From: Alginatibacterium sediminis
GTDB taxonomy: Bacteria > Pseudomonadota > Gammaproteobacteria > Enterobacterales > Celerinatantimonadaceae
Assembly: GCF_003610775.1 (NCBI RefSeq)
Contig: NZ_RAQO01000004.1
Span: 719,755 to 783,754 of the forward strand
DNA length: 64,000 nt
Reading direction: 5' to 3'
Below are positions 17,592 to 26,333 of this stretch, in pieces. Positions within the stretch are counted from its first letter, which is position 1, and the number at the start of each line of letters is the position of its first letter. The translations under genes and the position numbers were made by a program. Below the pieces are notes generated by a model that saw only the letters and a list, made by a program, of their open reading frames with translations, did not search any database and was not told where the DNA came from.

Positions 17592-18740
17592 TTAGGCGAA
17601 TGCTTGTGCAACGATAGCGCGACTTGTTGCAATATCAATGCTTTGGTTTTCGCCAATCACCAACATACCGTTACCCTGGAGTTTAGCAATGACCGCATCA
17701 ACAGCCTCATCTTTAGTCCCTTCATAATCAGCAAATGATGTTTGAACATCTAGTCCGTTATAGAAGGCTTCAATGGCCTGAATACATGCTTCGCTTAGAT
17801 CTTCACCTTCACTTAAACCAAACACGTTTACTGCCATTTGCTCAAGTTTGGCTTTTTTGTATTTAATTTGGTTACGCATTAATGAGGGTTGGATGATAGC
17901 CAATGAACGGGCGTGATCAACACCAAACATTGCGGTTAATTCATGCCCTATCATGTGAGTAGACCAATCTTGTGAAACACCTGAACCAATAAGCCCGTTT
18001 AAAGCTTGGTTAGCTGTCCACATTAGATTTGCGCGCCAACTGTCATTATCACGATTGTCAAAGTCAGCCGCTAATACTAGTAAATTCTTCAGCAACGCTT
18101 CAGCGTATCCGTCTTGAACCATTGCTCCTTGCGGGCTGGTTAAGTACTGCTCGCAAATATGTACCCATGCGTCAACTAAACCGTTAACCAACTGTCGCTC
18201 TGGCAGTGTTTTCATTACATCTGGGTCTAGTACTGCAAAACGTGGCAGAACCGCTGGGGATAAAAATGAAAGCTTAGTTTGAGTAGCTGATTTAGTGACC
18301 ACCGCACCCATATTGGTTTCAGAACCAGTAGCAGGGAGCGTTAAGATTGCACCAATAGGAATTGCTTTCTCAACTTGGTATTTACGCTCTAGAATATCCC
18401 AGCCTTCGCCAGCATATAACGCAGCGGCCGCAACATATTTCGAACCATCGATAACTGAGCCACCGCCAACAGCCAATATGAAGTCGACATTTTCTGATTT
18501 TGCTAATGCGACGGCCTTATCTAAGGTTTCTACGGTTGGATTAGGTTCAACGCCTGAAAATTCAATCCATTTATGTCCAGATAGCGCCTCTTTAACTTGA
18601 TCATAGACGCCATTTTTCTTAATTGAACCGCCACCATAAATAACCAGTACCTTTGCATCGGCATCAATCGCTGTTGCAACTGACGCAATTTGACCTTGAC
18701 CAAAAAATATTTGAGCTGAATTAGCGTATGTGAAGTTCAT
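17592..18740 (-). CDS. yqhD: Iron-containing alcohol dehydrogenase, YqhD-like aldehyde reductase
   Basis: 382 residues (E. coli YqhD 387). The N-terminal NADP site includes VLVIYGGGSIKKNGVYDQV and VDFILAVGGGSVIDGSKYVA. The C-terminal metal-binding histidines lie in DWSTHMIGHELTAMFGVDHARSLAIIQP. YqhD reduces short and toxic aldehydes with NADPH. The divergent neighbour is a YqhC-type AraC regulator, as in E. coli, which strongly supports the assignment. Substrate range is known for the family, not shown here. Confidence 0.88.
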   Translation of the reverse strand: MNFTYANSAQIFFGQGQIASVATAIDADAKVLVIYGGGSIKKNGVYDQVKEALSGHKWIEFSGVEPNPTVETLDKAVALAKSENVDFILAVGGGSVIDGSKYVAAAALYAGEGWDILERKYQVEKAIPIGAILTLPATGSETNMGAVVTKSATQTKLSFLSPAVLPRFAVLDPDVMKTLPERQLVNGLVDAWVHICEQYLTSPQGAMVQDGYAEALLKNLLVLAADFDNRDNDSWRANLMWTANQALNGLIGSGVSQDWSTHMIGHELTAMFGVDHARSLAIIQPSLMRNQIKYKKAKLEQMAVNVFGLSEGEDLSEACIQAIEAFYNGLDVQTSFADYEGTKDEAVDAVIAKLQGNGMLVIGENQSIDIATSRAIVAQAFA

Positions 18741-18895
18741 TTACGTTCCTCTTCCATTAATGTCATGACTAGCGTCACTTTTATTACGATGTTTGCATAA
18801 TAATCCTAGAACACATGTGTTTAAAGGCAAATTTGTCGAATAAACTTGCCTAAACCTACTGCGATGCTATTATTTTTTGTTCTAGGAGGTAAGCC

Positions 18896-19792
18896 ATGAC
18901 GCAACTAGCCCAATTACTAAAACAATATGCACAACAGCAACAATTAGATTTATGTGATGGCGTCTATGATACTGATATCCTAGGTCTAAGGTTTTATATC
19001 AGTCAACACGGTTCAGCACGACAAGCCTTGGTTTATCAATCCGGGATTATGATCTTAGCGCAGGGACACAAAAATATATTCTTACAGCAACAGCAATTCC
19101 AATACGGGGCTGATGAATATCTGGTTTTGGGAGTTCCTATGCCCTTGGAGTGCGAGGCTGTTGCACCCGTAGGAGATTGTCTGATGGGCTTATTACTGGA
19201 TGTCGATCCGAAAGTCTTAGGGCCTTTAGTGCAACAAATCTTTGAGTTTCAAACGCCTGTTAATAAAATGGACACCCCGAGTTTATTTGCGTTGCAGTCG
19301 ACACCTTTTGATCAAAAAATGAGAAATGCAAGTTTACGTTTGGTGAGTGCCCTTCTCGATAAAGTGGAAGCACAAATTCTAGGGCCAACGATTGTGCGTG
19401 AAATTATATACCATGTTCTTTGCGGCCCGAGTCGTGACGTACTTATTAATCTTGTAAATCATGATAGTCATTATGCACGCGTAGCTAGGGTGTTAGACAA
19501 AATACATATTGATTATGCCCAAGGCTTGAGCGTTCAAGGACTAGCCAATGATGCCAACATGAGTATCTCAGCGTTTCATACCGCCTTTCGTAGCGTAACT
19601 CTCGAGTCTCCACTACAGTATTTGAAAAAGATTCGCTTGAACAAAGCAAAGGAATTGATCCAATTTCAGGGAAAGCGTATTAATGAAGCAGCGAGATTAG
19701 TGGGTTACAGTAGTGCTTCGCAGTTCAGTAGAGAATATCGACGCCAGTTCGAGCATAGCCCAAGAGCGTCTAATTCTAGATTAGACGCATAA
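18896..19792 (+). CDS. AraC-family activator, YqhC-like
   Basis: 298 residues. The N-terminal AraC_N ligand domain (about 20-180) contains ALVYQSGIMILAQGHKNIFL, typical of YqhC relatives. The C-terminal double helix-turn-helix (about 200-295) contains LANDANMSISAFHTAFR and EAARLVGYSSASQFSREYRR. In E. coli YqhC senses aldehydes and activates yqhD; here the yqhD-like gene lies divergently 155 bp away. A strong AGGAGG SD precedes the ATG. Its stop overlaps the terminator of the convergent ABC operon. Confidence 0.85.
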   Translation: MTQLAQLLKQYAQQQQLDLCDGVYDTDILGLRFYISQHGSARQALVYQSGIMILAQGHKNIFLQQQQFQYGADEYLVLGVPMPLECEAVAPVGDCLMGLLLDVDPKVLGPLVQQIFEFQTPVNKMDTPSLFALQSTPFDQKMRNASLRLVSALLDKVEAQILGPTIVREIIYHVLCGPSRDVLINLVNHDSHYARVARVLDKIHIDYAQGLSVQGLANDANMSISAFHTAFRSVTLESPLQYLKKIRLNKAKELIQFQGKRINEAARLVGYSSASQFSREYRRQFEHSPRASNSRLDA

Positions 19793-19815
19793 AAAAACCC
19801 AAGCATGAGCTTGGG
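19791..19815 (-). terminator. Intrinsic terminator of the ABC transporter operon
   Basis: On the minus strand CCCAAGC/GCTTGGG (7-bp perfect stem, 4-nt loop) is followed by seven T. It lies 20 bp after the stop of the permease/binding-protein fusion, and the T tract reaches the stop codon of the convergent AraC gene. Confidence 0.85.
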
Positions 19816-19834
19816 CAATTACACCTATTGAAGC

Positions 19835-21814
19835 TTAGTAAAGTACTGAAGTTGCTTCTTTAGTATCAATGTTTTCAGCAGTTACAAATACTACACCGGT
19901 ATCAATAAATTTCTCAAGCTTCACACCTTTAAGAAGTTTATCAACTGACATTACACCTTCATAGCCCATTGCATAAGACGACTGGACAACAATTCCGTCA
20001 AGGGTATTGTCTTTTACGAAGCTTTGTAAATCTTGGTTTCCATCAAAACCAACGGCTTTGATCTTACCTGCAAAACCTTGTTGTTTAAGAGCACGTCCCA
20101 TGCCAACTGCTGTTGGTTCGTTGGAACCGAAGATACCCACTAAATCTTGATTGGATGCTAAAACGTCAATGGTTTGGTTTAGTGCAGTAACCATGTCTGC
20201 CTGTGAGTAAAATGGACCAACAACTTCATAGCCAGCTGCTTCAATGGTTTCTTGGAAACCGCCGTCACGTGCAATTGCGCTACCAGCACCCGGAGTAAAT
20301 GACATCATGGCCACTTTGCCTTTTTTACCATCTAGCTTATCAATCAGTTGGTTGGCAGCTAGTGCTCCAGCGGTGTGGTTATCAGTTGCTAAAAAGCTTT
20401 GATAGTATTTATCAGCATTATTAAGGTTTGAATCGATTAGGATAACCGGAATACCATTTTCCCATGCTTTTTTAACACTTGGAACCAAAGCATCTGGATC
20501 AGAAGGTGCTAGTACTATGCCGGCAACGCCACGGTTAATCGCGTTATCCACCATGTTTACTTGTTCGGCAATCGCGGTTTCAGCTTCTGGACCTTGGAAG
20601 GTAATTTTATAACTACCCAGTTCCTTTTCTGCGTCCTCTGCTCCACCACGAACGTTTTGCCAAAAGTTTGAATTTGACGTTTTTACAATGACAGCAATTT
20701 CACTTGCCATTGCATAAGGGGCAGCAAACATAGCCGTTGTGAGTCCTATCATCGCAAAGGTTGCTAACTTTTTCATATTCTGATTTTCCTTGTAGGGTTT
20801 CTTTTTTGCTGTTTTAGTTGGTTTTTTGGATTGATGCTGACGTAGCTGGTCAAACGCAACAGTCATAATAATTACGCTACCGATAATTATCTGTTGTACA
20901 AAGAACGACACACCGTTCATGTTTAGACCATTTCTAAGTACGCCCATAATGAACGCACCTATTAGTGTTCCTGGTATGGTGCCTACCCCACCCATAAGCG
21001 AGGTACCACCGACGACCGCACTTGCGATCGCATCTAACTCATACATGACTCCGCCATTAGGTTGCGCTGTGACCAGCCGCGAGGCTAAAACTACCCCTGC
21101 AAGGCCGGCTAACATGCCACTTGCGGTGTATGCAATAATTTTGACTTTGTCGGTATCGATCCCCGATAAACGTGCAGCTTCTTCGTTTGATCCAATCGCG
21201 TACAGGTAGCGACCGACCCGTAGTTTGGTAAGCGCAAAGGTAAACAGGATTGCCAGTAGTATCATCAGGATTACTGGATACGGTATACCGGGGAATTTAA
21301 CTAAAGGCATACCGGTTACCGGATGGCTTTCTACAATACGAAATAGAGCACCGTTTCCAAGATACGAAAACGACTCTGGCATGCCACTTACTGGCGCTGC
21401 ATTCGTTACATACAACGCTATGCCGCGGGCTATCATCATCATGCCTAAGGTTGCGATAAACGGTGGTAAACGCAGTTTAGTTACAAATATTCCATTAAAA
21501 GCGCCACACAATGCACCTGTTGCAATACCTATAAGCATGCCTAGGGGAACAGGTACACCCGCTTTAACAGCCATACCTGCAGCAACACCACTTAAAGCAA
21601 CAACAGAGCCAATGCTCAAGTCAATACCGCCAGTCAAGATGACGCAGGTCACCCCAATACCAATAAAGGCAATAGTTGAAGTCTGTAAACCAATCGTCAT
21701 TAGGTTATTTACAGTGAAGAAATACTCATTGGTTAAGGTAAATGCAATAAACAGACAAATTAACCCTGCTAATGCAGCTAACTTTTGAATCATTTGTTTT
21801 TGGCGTTCACTCAT
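19835..21814 (-). CDS. Ribose-type ABC transporter: permease fused to periplasmic sugar-binding protein
   Basis: 659 residues carrying two normally separate proteins. Residues 1-325 are an RbsC-type permease with about ten helices and the GGIDLSIGSVVALSGV and GRYLYAIGSNEEAARLSGI motifs. A Lys-rich linker (about 326-346) follows. From M347 there is a full RbsB-type protein with its own signal peptide (cut near residue 370, AMA/SE) and the SNSNFWQNVRGG and VDNAINRGVAGIVLAPSDP motifs. An AAGGA lies 10 nt before ATG 20776, so the binding protein could also be made separately. The ATPase gene overlaps the start by 4 nt. The sugar is unknown; context suggests galactitol, altritol or tagatose. Confidence 0.85.
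   Translation of the reverse strand: MSERQKQMIQKLAALAGLICLFIAFTLTNEYFFTVNNLMTIGLQTSTIAFIGIGVTCVILTGGIDLSIGSVVALSGVAAGMAVKAGVPVPLGMLIGIATGALCGAFNGIFVTKLRLPPFIATLGMMMIARGIALYVTNAAPVSGMPESFSYLGNGALFRIVESHPVTGMPLVKFPGIPYPVILMILLAILFTFALTKLRVGRYLYAIGSNEEAARLSGIDTDKVKIIAYTASGMLAGLAGVVLASRLVTAQPNGGVMYELDAIASAVVGGTSLMGGVGTIPGTLIGAFIMGVLRNGLNMNGVSFFVQQIIIGSVIIMTVAFDQLRQHQSKKPTKTAKKKPYKENQNMKKLATFAMIGLTTAMFAAPYAMASEIAVIVKTSNSNFWQNVRGGAEDAEKELGSYKITFQGPEAETAIAEQVNMVDNAINRGVAGIVLAPSDPDALVPSVKKAWENGIPVILIDSNLNNADKYYQSFLATDNHTAGALAANQLIDKLDGKKGKVAMMSFTPGAGSAIARDGGFQETIEAAGYEVVGPFYSQADMVTALNQTIDVLASNQDLVGIFGSNEPTAVGMGRALKQQGFAGKIKAVGFDGNQDLQSFVKDNTLDGIVVQSSYAMGYEGVMSVDKLLKGVKLEKFIDTGVVFVTAENIDTKEATSVLY
20776..20791 (-). 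promoter_or_regulatory. Internal ribosome site and start inside the permease/binding-protein fusion
   Basis: AAGGA (20791-20787) stands 10 nt before ATG 20776 and the MKKLATFAMIGLTT signal peptide. It looks like the relict or working start of a separate solute-binding-protein gene. It allows dual expression: a tethered fusion plus free periplasmic receptor. Confidence 0.55.
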
Positions 21815-23337
21815 GAGGCCAGCTCCATATCATGTTCAAACATATCTTTTACCCCAGTCGCGTACTGCATAATTTCCTCTTGATTCGTGTCTTTGGTGGC
21901 CAACATTCCAGTCATTTTCCCTTCTTTCATCACAATGACTCGATCGGACATTCCTAGTACTTCTGGCAGCTCAGAGGAAATCATAATCACTCCAACTCCT
22001 TGCGCTGCTAGTTCATCCAGTAATTGGTATATTGCATACTTAGCACCAACGTCGATTCCCCTTGTCGGCTCATCAAAAATCATGACTCTAGCGTCACGAA
22101 ACAACCATTTACCAATCACTACTTTTTGTTGATTGCCGCCACTCAAATTGTTTACCAACTGTTCGATAGTCGGCGTTTTGATATCCATTTTGTTGATAAA
22201 TGTTTCTGATGCGACTTGTTCTTGTGGCGCAGATATCAGTCCCCATCGATTGGATACTTTATCCATCGATGGCATCGTCATGTTTTCTTTAATTGACATT
22301 TTTACAGCAATTCCGTTTAGCTTCCGATCTTCGGACAGATAAGCTAAACCAGCTTTAATTGCGTCTTTAGGATTGCGTATATGGATTTGCTTGCCATGAA
22401 TAAAAATGTCGCCCTCATCCAACTTGTCAGCACCAAACAAGGCACGTGCAAGCTCTGTTCTTTTAGCGCCAACAAGCCCGGTAACGGCTAGAATTTCACC
22501 TTTTAGCAGATCAAAATTCAGCGGAGCAAACACCCCATTTCTGTATGCATTCATGACTGACATCACCAACTCTTCTGTTGGCTTACAGCTACGCTTAGGA
22601 AAGTGATTATCTAGAGAACGCCCTACCATTTTAGAAATTATCTCGTCCATGCTTATATCGCTAAACACATGGTCAGACACATATGCTCCATCTCTAAAGA
22701 TTGTGATGTGATCGCATATTCGTTTTAGTTCGTCCATACGGTGTGATATGTAAACAATGGCGAGACCTTTGGCGCGTAGCTTGTCAACTAAGGCAAACAA
22801 CTTCTCAATCTCTCGCTCAGTTAATGCAGAGGTGGGTTCATCCATGATCAATACTTCAACATCAAACGATAGCGCTTTTGCGATTTCAACCATTTGCTGC
22901 TTTGCAACTGATAAGGTGTTTATGATGTCACTCGGTTTAACATCAATATCGAAAATTGAGAGCAATTGAGCAGCGTCGTGTTCCATCTTTTTACTATTAA
23001 TGATTCCGTGCTTTAAAGGCTCGCGTGCAAAGAATATATTTTCGGCAACGCTTAGATGAGGTATTAGATTTAACTCTTGAAAAATCATGCTGATACCTTG
23101 ACGCTGTGCATCTAATACCGAATCAAAGTTTATCGGTTTATTTTTATAAATGATGGTGCCGCTATCAGCTTGGTGCACACCAATCAGCACTTTCATCAGC
23201 GTTGATTTGCCAGCGCCATTCTCACCCATTAAGGCATGCACTTCGCCTTTACGCAGCGTCATCGACACATCGCTTAAGGCTTGAACACCTGTAAACGATT
23301 TGTATATGCCCTGCATTGTTAAAACTTGGTTCGACAT
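21811..23337 (-). CDS. Sugar ABC transporter ATP-binding protein (RbsA/XylG/MglA type)
   Basis: 508 residues with two tandem ABC domains, as in RbsA (501). Domain 1 has Walker A GENGAGKSTLMK near residue 38 and Walker B VLIMDEPTSAL. Domain 2 has a degenerate P-loop (GLVGAKRTELARALFG), signature NLSGGNQQKVVIGKWL and MIFDEPTRGIDVGAK. It energises uptake through the fused permease encoded next, with a 4-nt ATGA overlap. It is the first gene of the leftward transporter operon. The promoter region carries CGAAA/AACGATAG motifs shared with the gatZ-like and kinase/gatD promoters. Confidence 0.93.
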   Translation of the reverse strand: MSNQVLTMQGIYKSFTGVQALSDVSMTLRKGEVHALMGENGAGKSTLMKVLIGVHQADSGTIIYKNKPINFDSVLDAQRQGISMIFQELNLIPHLSVAENIFFAREPLKHGIINSKKMEHDAAQLLSIFDIDVKPSDIINTLSVAKQQMVEIAKALSFDVEVLIMDEPTSALTEREIEKLFALVDKLRAKGLAIVYISHRMDELKRICDHITIFRDGAYVSDHVFSDISMDEIISKMVGRSLDNHFPKRSCKPTEELVMSVMNAYRNGVFAPLNFDLLKGEILAVTGLVGAKRTELARALFGADKLDEGDIFIHGKQIHIRNPKDAIKAGLAYLSEDRKLNGIAVKMSIKENMTMPSMDKVSNRWGLISAPQEQVASETFINKMDIKTPTIEQLVNNLSGGNQQKVVIGKWLFRDARVMIFDEPTRGIDVGAKYAIYQLLDELAAQGVGVIMISSELPEVLGMSDRVIVMKEGKMTGMLATKDTNQEEIMQYATGVKDMFEHDMELAS

Positions 23338-23397
23338 TTACTGCGTCCTTGTCTAGTTTCTTATACTAACTATCCACTGTTGAACAGATAGTAACCT

Positions 23398-23440
23398 CGA
23401 AAGAAAACGATTGCATTCGAACGCATGCGAAAACGATAGC
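23398..23440. promoter_or_regulatory. Putative DeoR-family operator for the ABC transporter operon
   Basis: Two copies of a CGAAA..AACGAT pattern (23398-23411 and 23428-23440) lie 61-103 bp upstream of the ATPase start. AAAACGATAGC recurs upstream of the gatZ-like gene, and AACGATAG in reverse between the kinase and gatD-like genes. I infer binding by the DeoR regulator encoded at 25466. Confidence 0.5.
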
Positions 23441-23740
23441 TACTTCACATTATATTTAGATTATTTGTTAATTCAGGTGCGGAGATTATTGGTGGTAGCT
23501 TAGTTGCTCAACTGAACAGCGAGGTAGAAAACTACCCAAAAAAACACTGTAAGCACCTATTAAAACGGGGAATAGTGAATAATCTCTCCACAAACGCTAT
23601 GTGACTAAACATAAGCTTCGTAGCTAAATTGTTGATAAATTGCTAGTGATTGCGCTGAAGGCTATTGGTACAAGTTCATTGCCAACCGATAAACCGAAGC
23701 TATCCGAATGGTTGTGAATCTTGCCCACTACCGTTTATAT

Positions 23741-23770
23741 AACAAAACCGACCTCTTGGTCGGTTTTGTT
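23741..23770. terminator. Strong hairpin downstream of the gatZ-like gene
   Basis: A perfect 13-bp stem (AACAAAACCGACC / GGTCGGTTTTGTT) has a 4-nt loop. It sits 28 bp after the gatZ-like stop. Both strands carry T-rich 3' arms, so it can act in either direction; the minus-strand gene is the likely user. Confidence 0.75.
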
Positions 23771-23798
23771 TTGGCTCGTTTTGCTACGGGATTGTTAG

Positions 23799-25070
23799 CT
23801 AAGCATCGTGTTTGCCACAACCAAAGCTATACTCTAATAGTACCTGTTGGATCTTATTGAGGATTAACGCTTTGGCAGTCACCTTTAGTTTCTGCTGTGC
23901 AACTAATTGATACTGAACAGGGAAATATTGACTTAGCATTCCAAGTGGAATTTCAACCTTGTTTAAGTTGTGTAGTAGTTTGTCTAGTGCTGCAGAAATT
24001 CGTGGATCAGGCCAATAATAGCGGATCCGATCCGACAGACTATAATGCAGATCTATCATCGCTTTGGAGTGTTCAGGTGCGTAGTAGCGTTTCCAATATT
24101 TCGGTTCATCAAGCATGACTTCGTCGATAATCTGGCTAATATGGCTTTGTTGCTCTAGTGATACCAGTTGGGATTCAATTTCTGCTAAAGAAAATATGGC
24201 TTCACGAAGGGCAAAAGTAACCGCTGGACCAACTTTTAGTATCGCATAATGGTCTTCTACTAACTGTTTGAAGGCTTCAGCTGTCTGGTAGTCAGTTGAG
24301 TGAGCCTCGTAAACAAAATCAGTTGACTCTATATACTTACTTAAGTCCTTAGCAGCTTCGCGGTCATATCGAATGACACTACTGTGATCAAATTCAACAC
24401 CAGGTTGGACAACAATCCCAACAACCTTTGAGATTGCATGTTCAATACCACTGCGTTTAAACGCCTCAACATGCGTATCTATGGTGTTCTTAGCGTCTTC
24501 TACACGTGTAACGTGTACACTAGTAATTGCTTCTTTTTCCCCACCAGGGATAGGAACTTCAGTTCCTATCACATAACTTAAAGCCTTACGTTGTTCATCA
24601 CTTGCGCATTCTTCTGCTACGACACAAAGACGTGCTGCCCGCTGAGCAACAACTTCTGGATCTAATGGTATTGGGTCATCAGCGCAAGACATCGAAGCGT
24701 CAAGATGAATCTTTGTGAATCCAGCTTGTACATAAGCTTTAATTAGGTCTTCAGATTTAAGCATTGCAGATTCTGCGCTTTCATCCTGCCAGCAATTTGG
24801 TCCTAAGTGGTCCCCCCCTAATATAATCCGCTCGATTGGAAATCCAACATCGGTTGCAATTGTCTCAATAAACTGACGATAATCGGCCGGTAACATACCG
24901 GTGTATCCACCAAATTGGTTACATTGATTCGATGTAGCTTCGATGAGTACCTTGTTTTTAGTATGAAGTTCGTGGCGAAGTGTAGCTTCTATCACTAGTG
25001 GGTGAGCGGAACAAACTGAATAGATTCCGATTGGTTTCCCGGATTTATGCTTGGCTATTATTGATTTCAT
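23799..25070 (-). CDS. GatZ/KbaZ-family protein; candidate D-tagatose-6-phosphate 4-epimerase
   Basis: 423 residues (E. coli GatZ 420, KbaZ 426), Pfam PF08013. Typical segments are [21 protein letters not shown] at the N terminus, GDHLGPNCW, and [12 protein letters not shown]. In E. coli these proteins help the tagatose-bisphosphate aldolase GatY/KbaY, but a PF08013 member in Agrobacterium is a D-tagatose-6-phosphate 4-epimerase. No GatY/KbaY aldolase is present here, which favours the epimerase role. I start at ATG 25070 after TTGGAG; the TTG at 25082 lies within that ribosome site. It is a single gene between the ABC operon and the divergent DeoR gene. Confidence 0.85.
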   Translation of the reverse strand: MKSIIAKHKSGKPIGIYSVCSAHPLVIEATLRHELHTKNKVLIEATSNQCNQFGGYTGMLPADYRQFIETIATDVGFPIERIILGGDHLGPNCWQDESAESAMLKSEDLIKAYVQAGFTKIHLDASMSCADDPIPLDPEVVAQRAARLCVVAEECASDEQRKALSYVIGTEVPIPGGEKEAITSVHVTRVEDAKNTIDTHVEAFKRSGIEHAISKVVGIVVQPGVEFDHSSVIRYDREAAKDLSKYIESTDFVYEAHSTDYQTAEAFKQLVEDHYAILKVGPAVTFALREAIFSLAEIESQLVSLEQQSHISQIIDEVMLDEPKYWKRYYAPEHSKAMIDLHYSLSDRIRYYWPDPRISAALDKLLHNLNKVEIPLGMLSQYFPVQYQLVAQQKLKVTAKALILNKIQQVLLEYSFGCGKHDA

Positions 25071-25082
25071 TTTGGTCTCCAA

Positions 25083-25465
25083 TTATTTACACCCACTATA
25101 AACGAAAACAAACGAAATTAAAAAACGATAGCAAAACATAAATGCGATACGATTCACAAATTTGAGTAATGGTTCAAATATTGATTTTTGTAACTTCCCA
25201 AACAGGCTTGATTCTTTTGCTAAATTCATATCCGGTTAGCTATAATTCATCAGCCCTTAAGCACTATAGACTTGATGAACAACAATGATCCTTCGTTCCT
25301 TTACTGGTATTTTATTGCAAGTCGATTAACGAGTTACTGTTACGAACAATACTAATACCTGTTTTGTCGATTCCAGATTTTGCATAAAGCGAAGATAAAC
25401 GGCATAATCGAACGAAATAATCATCTAGCGCAGTTAGCGCGCTGCAGATAATAAACAGGATTGAT
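25083..25465. other. Divergent promoter region between gatZ-like and deoR-like genes
   Basis: 383 bp without a convincing gene. Operator-like motifs lie at 25102-25136 and 25409-25418. A 98-residue reading frame on the minus strand here overlaps the deoR-like gene and looks like a shadow. Confidence 0.5.
25102..25136. promoter_or_regulatory. Putative DeoR-family operator upstream of the gatZ-like gene
   Basis: ACGAAAACAAACGAAATT has two ACGAAA repeats 10 bp apart (25102 and 25112) and is followed by AAAACGATAGC. The repeats are one helical turn apart, as in many DeoR-family operators. AACGAAAT recurs at 25411 before the deoR-like gene, which suggests autoregulation. Confidence 0.5.
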
Positions 25466-26242
25466 ATGAACGCCTTACGAAGACGAGAAAAAATACTGGC
25501 GCTATTAACCCAGCACGGAAGCGTAGAAGTCAAAACCCTGGTGACTACCTTTAATAATTCCGAAGTAACTATCCGCGGTGATTTAAGAAAACTGGAAAAA
25601 GAAGGCAAATTGATTCGCTATCATGGCGGAGCTCAATCGGTAGATTCCTTACCGAACACCTTACGCAATGATGATGAAATTAATTTAGATAGCCGATTTG
25701 ACTTGAATACCTCAGCAAAACATAGGATAGCCGAACGCGCTGCCCAATTTGCAGACCCCGGCGCTTCAGTGATATTTGACAGTGGTAGTACAACTCACTT
25801 AGTTGCAGCTGAAATCGCTAAGCGTGGCAATATTTTTGCAATCACAAACAATTTACCGGTTGCTGATGTGTTTGTAGATGCTAAAGATGTATCGATTGTT
25901 ATCAGTGGTGGGACGTACCGCTCAAAGACTAAGTCATTACACGGGCCGATGGCCGAGCAAAGTTTAATGAATGTCACCGCAGACCTGTTATTTGTAGGAG
26001 CAGATGGTATTGATGCAGACAAAGGCATTACTACCTTTAACGATGGCTATTCAATTAGCCAGGTAATGGCAAACTGCGCAAAGCTTGTTGTGGCGGTTGT
26101 CGATTCCAGCAAGTTTGGCCGTATTGGTTTTAATAAAGTGCTAAACACGGCAGACATAAATTACCTGATTACCGATAACCAAGTAAGCGAGAATGATATT
26201 CAAGCTTTCAGCAAACTTGGGGTTACTGTGATCGTTGTTTAA
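25466..26242 (+). CDS. DeoR-family regulator of the sugar/polyol locus (GatR/AgaR-like)
   Basis: 258 residues. The N-terminal DeoR helix-turn-helix contains VTTFNNSEVTIRGDLRKLEKEGKLIRYHGGAQS (about 30-60). The C-terminal DeoR sensor domain contains IFDSGSTTHLVAAEI and LLFVGADGIDADKGITTFN, which bind a phosphorylated sugar in this family. It sits in the middle of the locus and is the obvious local regulator. Operator-like CGAAA/AACGATAG motifs stand upstream of the neighbouring operons. The effector is probably a ketohexose phosphate of the pathway; this is inferred. Confidence 0.88.
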   Translation: MNALRRREKILALLTQHGSVEVKTLVTTFNNSEVTIRGDLRKLEKEGKLIRYHGGAQSVDSLPNTLRNDDEINLDSRFDLNTSAKHRIAERAAQFADPGASVIFDSGSTTHLVAAEIAKRGNIFAITNNLPVADVFVDAKDVSIVISGGTYRSKTKSLHGPMAEQSLMNVTADLLFVGADGIDADKGITTFNDGYSISQVMANCAKLVVAVVDSSKFGRIGFNKVLNTADINYLITDNQVSENDIQAFSKLGVTVIVV

Positions 26243-26333
26243 GCGTAAATAATAGTTTTACTGACGTCGCTCGCGGAGCTGCTAATCTTAGATTTCTTTT
26301 TTTACAGCCCGCAATAGTAAATTGTCCTATGTG

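Larger units (their letters stand above)
23338..23798. other. Intergenic region with operator-like motifs and no gene
   Basis: About 460 bp between the ABC operon start and the gatZ-like stop. The part next to the ATPase start has CGAAAGAAAACGAT (23398-23411) and CGAAAACGATAGC (23428-23440). The middle (about 23460-23740) shows no ORF, RNA gene or repeat that I recognise. A strong hairpin lies at 23741-23770. Confidence 0.5.

Noticed and set aside
18762..18779. CATGACTAGCGTCACT as a CRP or YqhC site between yqhD and yqhC
   Set aside because: Three mismatches to CRP, and I do not know a reliable YqhC consensus.
23460..23740. Possible decayed gene between the ABC operon and the gatZ-like gene
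   Set aside because: Six-frame reading gave no recognisable protein or transposase remnant.
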